Origin: a virus
IMG/VR virus record: IMGVR_UViG_3300033148_002827
Coordinates: 1-29,510 of that record
Strand: one strand, 5' to 3'
DNA length: 29,510 nucleotides
In this document: positions 21,409 through 27,239 of the stretch, piece by piece
Layout: the number at the start of each line of letters is the position of its first letter
Position numbering within the stretch: position 1 is the first letter of the stretch
Made by a program: the position numbers and the translations under genes
Notes under the pieces: model-generated
Told to the model about the DNA's origin: nothing
The model's database searches: none
The model's input: the letters and a program-made list of their open reading frames with translations, nothing else

Positions 21409-21543
21409 TTAGACCTTTAATTTAGAGATTTTACAATTAAAACATTCTTTAGGTTTTCTATATTTCCATTCTTTAGTATTAAAAATACAATTTTCTTTAA
21501 TTTTAGGACATAAATCAATTTTTTTCCCTTTAATGTTCTCCAT
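21409..21543 (-). CDS. Cys4 protein, 44 aa
   Basis: The frame runs from ATG 21543 to TAA 21409-21411. Four Cys residues (12, 19, 34 and 37) lie in LCPKIKENCIF and KECFNCKIS, a spacing that could bind one zinc. The rest is Lys-rich. Its sequence CP-x(5)-C and CxxC pattern resembles a tiny zinc knuckle. It lies between the initiator gene and the coiled-coil gene. The role is unknown. Confidence 0.5.
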   Translation of the reverse strand: MENIKGKKIDLCPKIKENCIFNTKEWKYRKPKECFNCKISKLKV

Positions 21544-21574
21544 AAAATTAGTTTAGTTTAATTAAACCGACCTT

Positions 21575-22393
21575 TTATTCAAATTTAATAACTAATTCTT
21601 TTTCGTCACCGACAAACTCTCGCCAATCTCCATTTTGAATTACCCATTGCTTGCCGTTCTTTTTTACAACTGGATCTCCATTAAAATAAACTTTGCGCTT
21701 CTTTGGTTTTTCAAATCCGTTTGATTTTTTCCACTTATCAATCGGGCTATCTACAAAGTCTGTTAATCCACGATGTAAAAATTTATCCAAAGACCATTGA
21801 TATGTCCAAAAATATTCCGGGCCAGCTAATACCATTTTATATTTTCTTATGGCCAAAAATATCTGATCCTTTTTATAATCTTTTAATGCTGATTTAATCT
21901 TTGTTTTTATTTTATCAGTCAATTTAGAATGAACTATTATTTTTTGTTTATTCCAATATTCAAAAATATACTCTATATTTTTAGTATAATTATTTATAGT
22001 ATTATTATTCGTTCGTTCTGGTGAACAGCTCTGTTCATTTTCGTGAACAGCTCTGTTTGTTTCTATGAATAGCTCGTCAATTTTACTATTCAATTTAATG
22101 AATAGTTTTTGATTTCCTTGTCTAAAAGTTTCAATATAACCCTCTTGTTCAATTTTTTTTATTCTTGGAGTTAAAGCACCTGAACTCTTAATTTTGATCA
22201 ATGGCATATCCCCTAAAAGTGTTTGATAGTTTATCCAAGTCCAAATACCTTTTTCATTCTTAATTCTTTGGCTTTCTATTTTTTCATTTTTGCTATTACA
22301 ATAATAATAAATATAATCAATAATAGCACAATCTATTAAATCAAGATTTGTTTTTGATAAAACTAATTGATTTATGTTAATATTATATTTCAT
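21575..22393 (-). CDS. Winged-helix replication initiator, DnaD/O-like
   Basis: The 272-residue protein has two parts. The first (about 1-105) reads as a winged-helix domain (KYNININQLVLSKTNLDLID, YQTLLGDMPLIKIKSSGALT, RIKKIEQEGYIETFRQGNQK). The second (about 140-215) has IFEYWNKQKIIVHSKLTDKI, IFLAIRKYKMVLAGPEYFWT and WSLDKFLHRGLTDFVD, the pattern of phage replisome organisers that combine an HTH with a DnaD-like helical domain. The linker (NRAVHENEQSCSPERTNNN) is encoded by iteron-like repeats, as in lambda O, which binds iterons inside its own gene. It probably opens the phage origin and loads helicase. No primase or helicase gene is visible, so the host's would be used. Confidence 0.7.
   Translation of the reverse strand: MKYNININQLVLSKTNLDLIDCAIIDYIYYYCNSKNEKIESQRIKNEKGIWTWINYQTLLGDMPLIKIKSSGALTPRIKKIEQEGYIETFRQGNQKLFIKLNSKIDELFIETNRAVHENEQSCSPERTNNNTINNYTKNIEYIFEYWNKQKIIVHSKLTDKIKTKIKSALKDYKKDQIFLAIRKYKMVLAGPEYFWTYQWSLDKFLHRGLTDFVDSPIDKWKKSNGFEKPKKRKVYFNGDPVVKKNGKQWVIQNGDWREFVGDEKELVIKFE
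21961..22010. other. AT-rich stretch beside the iterons (possible unwinding element)
   Basis: About 50 bases made almost wholly of A and T (atactctatatttttagtat and on to attattattc) lie directly next to the iteron-like repeats. Origins of the lambda O type have such an easily melted stretch next to the initiator sites. The region also encodes the linker of the initiator protein. Confidence 0.45.
22022..22106. repeat. Iteron-like repeats, probable phage origin
   Basis: Copies begin at 22022, 22044 and 22066, exactly 22 bp apart: TGAACAGctCTGTTCA (a perfect 7-2-7 palindrome), TGAACAGctCTGTTtg and TGAATAGctcgtcaat. An inverted pair actattca/tgaatagt (22085-22092, 22099-22106) adds further TGAATAG half-sites. 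A period of about two helix turns puts all copies on one face of the DNA. They lie inside the initiator gene next to an AT-rich stretch, as in lambda ori. Confidence 0.65.
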
Positions 22394-23033
22394 TTAAATA
22401 TTTTTTAATTCTATTAATATCATCTTTATTCAATTTAAACCATTCTCCTCTTATTTGTTTTTCATTAAACATTTTTAATAATTTTATTTCTATTCCAATA
22501 TAATCATTTACTTTTTTTTGAATTATAATTTTTATTCCAAAAGGATTTTCTGTCTTATAAGTTTTAATTCTACTTTGAATATTTTTTGCCCGTCCTATCT
22601 TATAAAGATTTTTACTTTTTAAAAGATAAATCCAACCATTTTCAATTTTTTTATTATTAATTTTTTTAGATTTTTCCCTACATTCTCTTTCTTCTTTATC
22701 TGATATTTTTTTTTGTTTATTTATATAAGCAACAAACCAATTATAAAAAGGTATTAAAAATTTTCTTTTCCCCGTATAAAGCCATTTAATAAATAAATTT
22801 TCTCCTTTTAATCCAAAAATTGATGGAAAACTCATTATTCCTTTTTTATATCTTTTATCATCGCTAAAACTTCCAGTCAAATTACACATTCCACTACAAT
22901 ATCCTTCCCACCAATCTTCCCATTTAAAACCATTTTTAATAAAAATCTCTTTCCATTGTGAATCGTGATGAGAAATACTTCCAATAGATTTTAATCTCCA
23001 TCTAAAATTTTTAATTTTATTTTCCGTTTCCAT
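22383..23033 (-). CDS. T5orf172/GIY-YIG-type nuclease, 216 aa
   Basis: The C-terminal 85 residues read GWIYLLKSKNLYKIGRAKNI, then QSRIKTYKTENPFGIKIIIQ, IGIEIKLLKMFNEKQIRGEW and FKLNKDDINRIKKYL. This is the T5orf172 (MUG113) branch of the GIY-YIG fold: a degenerate IY..Y-IG motif, a conserved Arg (SRIK), and the Glu that binds metal (GIEIKLL). The first 130 residues are unrelated, rich in Trp and basic (WKEDWWEGYCSG-like stretches, NLFIKWLYTGKRKFLIPFYN). It could be a homing or defence-type nuclease. The gene precedes the initiator with an 11-base overlap. Confidence 0.75.
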   Translation of the reverse strand: METENKIKNFRWRLKSIGSISHHDSQWKEIFIKNGFKWEDWWEGYCSGMCNLTGSFSDDKRYKKGIMSFPSIFGLKGENLFIKWLYTGKRKFLIPFYNWFVAYINKQKKISDKEERECREKSKKINNKKIENGWIYLLKSKNLYKIGRAKNIQSRIKTYKTENPFGIKIIIQKKVNDYIGIEIKLLKMFNEKQIRGEWFKLNKDDINRIKKYLNEI

Positions 23034-23160
23034 ATTTTATAAATAAAAAAGTCTTAACTGAAAGGACGAAGGACACAGCTACGAATAACTGCCAACCATT
23101 TCTGATTGTTTCGCCCTTTCGGTTAAGATTTCTATTCGTATTTTTGTCCTTATTTCCCAT
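23017..23160 (-). CDS. Possible small membrane protein, 47 aa
   Basis: A frame from ATG 23160 to TAA 23017-23019 encodes a basic start (MGNKDKNTNRNLNRKGETIR) followed by a hydrophobic segment (WQLFVAVSFVLSVKTFLFI). Its end overlaps the T5orf172 gene start by 17 bases. The start coincides with the predicted transcription start of the promoter at 23167-23172, so the message would be leaderless. The same DNA forms interleaved inverted repeats, so the real product may be an RNA, a protein, or both. Confidence 0.4.
   Translation of the reverse strand: MGNKDKNTNRNLNRKGETIRNGWQLFVAVSFVLSVKTFLFIKYGNGK
23053..23151 (-). ncRNA. Interleaved inverted repeats, possible pseudoknot RNA
   Basis: Stem A pairs cttaactgaaaggacgaa (23053-23070) with ttcgccctttcggttaag (23110-23127): 16 Watson-Crick pairs, one G-U and one mismatch. 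Stem B pairs aaggac and tacgaata (23069-23074, 23080-23087) with tattcgta and gtcctt (23133-23140, 23146-23151). The arms alternate A-B-A-B, a pseudoknot layout. On the minus strand stem A is followed by ACTTTTTTATTT, like an intrinsic terminator. This could be a short RNA of about 110 bases from the promoter upstream. Confidence 0.5.
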
Positions 23161-23166
23161 ACTTTT

Positions 23167-23172
23167 ATTATA
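23167..23172 (-). promoter_or_regulatory. -10 box of a DnaA-box promoter (copy 2)
   Basis: A perfect TATAAT lies 31 bases downstream of the second extended DnaA box. The -35 region (CTTTTT at a 17-base spacing) is poor, so the promoter would need an activator. Transcription would start near 23160, just before the interleaved repeats. Confidence 0.45.
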
Positions 23173-23197
23173 CGCTTTTTTAAAAATAAAAAAAGCC

Positions 23198-23434
23198 CTA
23201 ATCTGTGGATAACTTTTTCTGTCCTTTTTTCAATAATTTCCTTATTGTGGCGTGATCTCGTCTACCCAATAAAATTCCTGTTTCAGTTAAGGAAAGTCCT
23301 AAACTTTTTAATTCTAAAACTAAATCTACTCTGGCATCTATTATTTTTTTTCTACGGCCAGAACCTAATAATTCAAGAATACTAACTCCGTGTTTTTCAC
23401 AAATTGTTTGTATGATTGATAGTTCTTTTTTCAT
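23198..23434 (-). CDS. Stand-alone DnaA domain IV protein
   Basis: The 78-residue protein matches the C-terminal DNA-binding domain of DnaA (the replication initiator) without its ATPase. Residues 5-24 (LSIIQTICEKHGVSILELLG) are the first helices, SGRRKK resembles the basic loop, RVDLVLELKSLGLSLTETGI is the helix-turn-helix, and GRRDHATI (57-64) is the family signature that in DnaA reads GGRDHSTV and contacts the DnaA box. It would bind TTATCCACA sites. Such sites lie just upstream of this gene and across its stop codon (KKLSTD is encoded by one). It may regulate phage promoters or compete with host DnaA. TATAAT directly abuts the ATG, and the 12-base leader lacks a Shine-Dalgarno sequence. 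Confidence 0.85.
   Translation of the reverse strand: MKKELSIIQTICEKHGVSILELLGSGRRKKIIDARVDLVLELKSLGLSLTETGILLGRRDHATIRKLLKKGQKKLSTD
23199..23215 (-). promoter_or_regulatory. Extended DnaA box, copy 2
   Basis: The minus strand reads AAGTTATCCACAGATTA and overlaps the last codons and stop of the DnaA-domain gene. It matches copies 1 and 3 except for one A/G. The core is a perfect TTATCCACA, located 31 bases before a TATAAT. Confidence 0.85.
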
Positions 23435-23452
23435 ATTATAAGTATGCCTGAT

Positions 23453-23458
23453 ATAATA
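23453..23458 (-). promoter_or_regulatory. -10-like box of a DnaA-box promoter (copy 3)
   Basis: TATTAT lies 30 bases after the third extended DnaA box. The predicted start of transcription near 23446 gives a 12-base leader for the DnaA-domain gene. The -35 region is weak (TAGTTT at 17 bases). An alternative TATAAT at 23435-23440 touches the ATG and could not serve this gene. Confidence 0.35.
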
Positions 23459-23483
23459 AAAAAAGCAACCTCCAAAAACTACC

Positions 23484-23500
23484 TAACCTGTGGATAACTT
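23484..23500 (-). promoter_or_regulatory. Extended DnaA box, copy 3
   Basis: The minus strand reads AAGTTATCCACAGGTTA, identical to copy 1 across all 17 bases. It begins at the stop codon of the small membrane gene of the lysis cassette and precedes the DnaA-domain gene by 50 bases, suggesting autoregulation. Confidence 0.85.
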
Positions 23501-23669
23501 ATTCCTCTGGTTTGTAGAGATATTTTTTATAAAATCCTCTGCCTACAAAGATTAAAGCACCCAAAACTAATAAAGCAACTCCTCTCCAAACATTTTCTGC
23601 AATTTGAACAGCGCCAACTGAAACAAGTGTTGTCGCAACAAAAAGTAAAAGTTCTTTTGAATAATTCAT
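23499..23669 (-). CDS. Two-helix membrane protein, holin candidate
   Basis: The frame from ATG 23669 to TAA 23499-23501 encodes 56 residues with two hydrophobic segments (ELLLFVATTLVSVGAVQIA and WRGVALLVLGALIFVG) and a basic C-terminus (RGFYKKYLYKPEE). The start overlaps the stop of the M23 endolysin gene (ATGA), so the two are coupled. Size, topology and position next to an endolysin are typical of class II holins. The other membrane gene on the far side of the endolysin may then be a second holin or an antiholin. Confidence 0.65.
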   Translation of the reverse strand: MNYSKELLLFVATTLVSVGAVQIAENVWRGVALLVLGALIFVGRGFYKKYLYKPEE

Positions 23670-24451
23670 AAACCTAAATTATTTTTAATTCTATTTATAT
23701 ATTCGTCCTTTGTGTAATACAAAAAATGTTCTCCAACTTTATTTTTAAATACTTCTTCAAATGACCAATGTCCATAAACTAATGCGACGTGTTCTCTCTC
23801 TGTTAACTGCCTGCGTAATTTAATCCCTAACCAAATATAAGTCGGCCAAGGTAATCTTTTCTCCCCGGATATGTCGTATCTTTTATCTATCGGCGTGATT
23901 TCCCATTCTGGCACGGTTATTTTAGATATCTCTTTCCATTTTCTATAAGTCAACCAACTAATTTTATTTTCTAAAAGAGGATAGTGATCAAAATATCCTA
24001 AAAATCCGTTTTTGTAATTCTCAATATTGCCGTCGCTATTCATAATCCTAACTCCTAAATGTAAATGGTTGCCCATAGAGTATCCGGTGTTATCGGCCCA
24101 CCCAACAACTTGTCCTTTCATTATCCTATTTCCTTTGTGTAAATTAACTCTTTCCATATGGCCATAAACAATATCTAACCTAATTGTCTTTCCGTTCAAT
24201 TCTATATCGCCTGAGGCTTGCCTGACGTAGATTCCATAGCCCTCTTTGGTTGTTTTGACTCCTGAGCAATACCCGTCGCATACGGCCAATATGGGTGTCC
24301 CACGGGGTGCTAAATGATCTATTCCATTATGGCCCTTTAAACCATAACGCTTATAAAAACTACCATTAACTCCAAAATGTTGTGTGATTGTATTACATTT
24401 GAAGTCCTTAAATGGTAATCCTAGTTTAATTTTATCTCTTAATGTATTCAT
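23666..24451 (-). CDS. Endolysin, M23 peptidase
   Basis: The 261-residue protein has a complete M23 (LytM-type) zinc peptidase in its first 145 residues: the metal ligands His41 and Asp45 in HNGIDHLAP, the GYGIYVRQ strand, His98 in VYGHME, and the HxH pair His129/His131 in GNHLHLG. It would cut peptide cross-bridges of peptidoglycan. The C-terminal 110 residues (WLTYRKWKEI, DISGEKRLPWPTYIWLGIKL, VYGHWSFEEVFKN) match no domain I recognise and may target the cell wall. There is no signal peptide, so release depends on a holin. It lies between two small membrane-protein genes, with an ATGA overlap on the downstream side. Confidence 0.85.
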   Translation of the reverse strand: MNTLRDKIKLGLPFKDFKCNTITQHFGVNGSFYKRYGLKGHNGIDHLAPRGTPILAVCDGYCSGVKTTKEGYGIYVRQASGDIELNGKTIRLDIVYGHMERVNLHKGNRIMKGQVVGWADNTGYSMGNHLHLGVRIMNSDGNIENYKNGFLGYFDHYPLLENKISWLTYRKWKEISKITVPEWEITPIDKRYDISGEKRLPWPTYIWLGIKLRRQLTEREHVALVYGHWSFEEVFKNKVGEHFLYYTKDEYINRIKNNLGL

Positions 24452-24465
24452 ATACTTTTTTTAGT

Positions 24466-24487
24466 GCTATTATTCACACAGAATAGC
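24466..24487 (-). promoter_or_regulatory. Hairpin in the endolysin leader
   Basis: The minus strand has GCTATTC, a five-base loop TGTGT, and GAATA-A-TAGC, seven pairs with one bulged A. It begins 15 bases upstream of the endolysin ATG. It could lower endolysin translation until late in infection. Confidence 0.35.
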
Positions 24488-24517
24488 CCCTATTTGCAAT
24501 TTATATACAAAAGTTGG

Positions 24518-24757
24518 CTACTTATACTGTATTATTTGTTTTAGCTCTTTTGTCGTTTCTATATCTTGTTTAACAAGGCCATTTAATGTTGTCATCGCCT
24601 CTGTGTTTTTTTCTACTACACCTAGCACAGTGTCCATAGTTTCTTGATTTGATTTCTGCATATGTTTCTGGTGATTAAAAACATATTTAGCCCAAGCTCC
24701 AATAGTAAGAGCCGCCAAACCAAGCCCACCAAATTGTAATAAATTTCCTTCTAACAT
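24518..24757 (-). CDS. BhlA/UviB-like holin candidate
   Basis: The 79-residue protein has one transmembrane segment near the N-terminus (NLLQFGGLGLAALTIGAWAKYVF, about residues 5-27), then a charged helical tail (HMQKSNQETMDTVLGVVEKN, TTLNGLVKQDIETTKELKQI). This is the plan of BhlA/UviB-type phage proteins, which are linked to holin or bacteriocin-release function. It lies between the Tal-like tail gene and the endolysin. Whether it or the two-helix protein after the endolysin is the true holin cannot be told from sequence. Confidence 0.65.
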   Translation of the reverse strand: MLEGNLLQFGGLGLAALTIGAWAKYVFNHQKHMQKSNQETMDTVLGVVEKNTEAMTTLNGLVKQDIETTKELKQIIQYK

Positions 24758-24767
24758 ATAATAATTT

Positions 24768-25928
24768 TTAAACGCTGTATGGGGAAGGACTACCGTCGCC
24801 AGACCTGTCGTCCAACCTATTATTTAATAATCTTTGCCACTCTATTAAGGTTGATCTCTTTACCTCTACTGTTATCTCAACCTCGTTAAGTGTATAATAA
24901 ACTCTTGAAATGAGCATATTGTCTTTTAATATATCTGAAACTTCACTATCAAATCCATAAAAGGAACAGGTATCTCCGGGATTTATACTTTCAATATCAT
25001 AACCCCTATTATCACTTAAATTATTATCTAAAATTTTACAAACCAATTTTATTTCTGGGTCTTTATTCTCGGCCAAGAACTTCGCGCCGATCAAATCTGC
25101 CGTTGCTTCTGCGTCTGCGCCGTAGTCAAAATACTTCTGAACTCGTCTATCGTATAAAAGAATTGAGGTTGGATCTGAATAAAGTTTATAAATCTTTGTT
25201 ACTCCAGTTTCTCCATTCCAATATAACATTGCGTTTCTTATTTTTTCCATTGATTTCTGTATTTTGATCTCTGTAAAATCTTTTCCAAATATAAAACTAT
25301 GTGTTGGCTCTGTTGGCTTTGCTTTGAAATAAACTTTACCTTGCACGTCAATCCAATAAAACCAACCGGCTGGCGCTAAACTGAGAACTTTATCAAATGC
25401 TTCTCTATATGTGTTCATTTGAAAAGTATAATCCGCGTTGTCTCCTGTTTCCTCTATTGTTTCGTCGTTATAACTTAATTGAGGATTTGTCGTTTCGGCA
25501 ATATACCTATCCATTATATTTCTTAAAATTACACCGACGTCTGTTGCTACTTCTGCTATCGTTGTTGTCGTTCCGTTCTTATAAATATCCTGTGCTAATT
25601 TTGTATAATGGCCAAGACAATGAACAACAATACCTTCTTTTTTTCCAATTACTCTCGGCTCTATTAAAGAAATATATCCCTTATAAATTATCTCTGTGCT
25701 ATACATATCTCCAAGTTCAACTACGCTTTCGCCGTCTGATATCAAAATCTCTATATGATTTCCAAGAACTAAATCGTCCCCACCATAATCAAACTCTCTG
25801 CCTAAGTCAATTAGACATTCTCCAAGGCCACCATTTAATCTTTTTTCAAATCCCTTAAAGGTAGCATCTTTCCAAATATCTAAATAATCGCCATTAGAAT
25901 TATAAACTTTTATTAAAACTTTTTTCAT
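24768..25928 (-). CDS. Tail hub / Tal-like protein, 386 aa
   Basis: The N-terminal part (KKVLIKVYNSNGDYLDIWKD, then GFEKRLNGGLGECLIDLGRE) and later GYISLIEPRVIGKKEGIVVH, AFDKVLSLAPAGWFYWIDVQ, GKVYFKAKPTEPTHSFIFGK and INPGDTCSFYGF match the gp27-like hub domains of siphovirus tail-associated proteins that close the tail tip. There is no peptidase or lysozyme domain at the C-terminus, which ends soon after a long helix (STLIEWQRLLNNRLDD), so it is a short Tal. It begins 1 base inside the end of the distal tail gene. It probably forms the trimeric hub under the Dit ring. Confidence 0.75.
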   Translation of the reverse strand: MKKVLIKVYNSNGDYLDIWKDATFKGFEKRLNGGLGECLIDLGREFDYGGDDLVLGNHIEILISDGESVVELGDMYSTEIIYKGYISLIEPRVIGKKEGIVVHCLGHYTKLAQDIYKNGTTTTIAEVATDVGVILRNIMDRYIAETTNPQLSYNDETIEETGDNADYTFQMNTYREAFDKVLSLAPAGWFYWIDVQGKVYFKAKPTEPTHSFIFGKDFTEIKIQKSMEKIRNAMLYWNGETGVTKIYKLYSDPTSILLYDRRVQKYFDYGADAEATADLIGAKFLAENKDPEIKLVCKILDNNLSDNRGYDIESINPGDTCSFYGFDSEVSDILKDNMLISRVYYTLNEVEITVEVKRSTLIEWQRLLNNRLDDRSGDGSPSPYSV

Positions 25929-27238
25929 TATAAATATGTTTTATGATATTTTACCGTTAAATCAATCTGCGATCCTGCTTGTGGTTCTCCTCCAAATCTT
26001 AATTGAAAATAAAAATCTCTTGTTTTATTTGGTGTCCAAGTTGTTCCTGTATCATCACTTGCTGAATAAAATCCTTTTGAATATCCAGCACCAAAATCAT
26101 ATCCAAAACTATAATAATCAGCTCCTGAAGTTCCTGCTGTTCTTAATACTAACCAATATCTTGTGTTAGCACTTAATTCCCATAAGTTATTTGAATAACT
26201 TGTTAGCCAAGCTGTTGCTGCTCCAACATCACCGGCCGCAATAGTTCCATCTGAAGGCCCAGCCGGATCAGCAAATACTCCTGACGGCTCTCCATTATTA
26301 TCAGTTTCTATTCTCCAAGTTATATTTCCCGGCGTTCCTGTTTTTCTAACAGGTATACTAATTCCTTGAAAAGTATCATCTGCATATGGTATTTCAAAAC
26401 TTTGCGCTCTATATTTTGCAGGAGCATTTATATTAAAAAAACTTGATATTGAACCTGAAGCTAAATAATTTTGTTGACAAACTATTCCCCCTGCTGTTAT
26501 TTTATAATTATTTGTTCCTATTAAATGTGTTGGGAACATACCATAAAATCTTAAATCGTCCAAAGCTAATCCGCCAAGTGTTCCTTGAACTGATCTATCA
26601 TTACAATTTATTTTAACATAATTCCCATTATTCCAATTTACATCTTTTGTCACTATAATTTTTTCTTCTGTGTCAAGATTTTCCCATTGTATTCCTTTAA
26701 TGTCTGCCCAGTTTTGTTGTAATACCATTTTAATTTCTGTCGGCTTTGCTGGCTTGCTTCCTAACATAGAAAAGCTACCTGTATATGGGGTTGCTACTGC
26801 TGTTAAAACTTCATCAATCGCAGTTGTTTCATTTGTGTCTTTGCCTTCTCCACTTAATACTATAAATTCTGCTGTCCACGGAACAAATAATAAATGAAAA
26901 TGATCCCTGTTAAAATTATGTCTTGTGCAAGTGGCAACATATCGCCTTGTTGTTCCGCCGGCCGGTCGTAAAATATCAAGGTTTTTTTCTTGCCTGCTAA
27001 ACAATTCCTTGAAACTATCTATTTTAGTTTCTAAATCCGACTCACTTGTCCCGGCTAAATATCCCTGACAAGCTATAATCTTTTCTCCTCGTCTATCTGA
27101 CACCAAGACACTCCCGTCATCTCTGGCCAATTCTAATCTTGTCAATATACGCCTTGTTGCTGAATCGTGTTTAATAAATCTAGGCGTGTATGTTGTATTG
27201 ACTATTTCTGTTGAATCGTATTTTACTGATACTGACAT
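25928..27238 (-). CDS. Distal tail protein (Dit) with extra C-terminal domain
   Basis: The first 170 residues or so look like the Dit core: KYDSTEIVNTTYTPRFIKHD, SDRRGEKIIACQGYLAGTSE, SFKELFSRQEKNLDILRPAG, GTTRRYVATCTRHNFN and the belt-like VPWTAEFIVLSGEG. The rest (about 200-436) is a beta-rich region. Its end (TFQGISIPVRKTG, TWRIETDNNGEPSGVFADPA, WLVLRTAGTSGADYYSFGYD) resembles carbohydrate-binding or anchor-type beta-sandwich domains. Enlarged Dit proteins with added sugar-binding domains help phages bind host polysaccharide. It lies between tape measure and Tal, the standard order. Confidence 0.78.
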   Translation of the reverse strand: MSVSVKYDSTEIVNTTYTPRFIKHDSATRRILTRLELARDDGSVLVSDRRGEKIIACQGYLAGTSESDLETKIDSFKELFSRQEKNLDILRPAGGTTRRYVATCTRHNFNRDHFHLLFVPWTAEFIVLSGEGKDTNETTAIDEVLTAVATPYTGSFSMLGSKPAKPTEIKMVLQQNWADIKGIQWENLDTEEKIIVTKDVNWNNGNYVKINCNDRSVQGTLGGLALDDLRFYGMFPTHLIGTNNYKITAGGIVCQQNYLASGSISSFFNINAPAKYRAQSFEIPYADDTFQGISIPVRKTGTPGNITWRIETDNNGEPSGVFADPAGPSDGTIAAGDVGAATAWLTSYSNNLWELSANTRYWLVLRTAGTSGADYYSFGYDFGAGYSKGFYSASDDTGTTWTPNKTRDFYFQLRFGGEPQAGSQIDLTVKYHKTYL

Positions 27239-27239
27239 T

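Noticed and set aside
23435-23440. TATAAT directly before the DnaA-domain ATG
   Set aside because: Transcription would start inside the gene; the -10-like box at 23453-23458 fits better with the upstream element.
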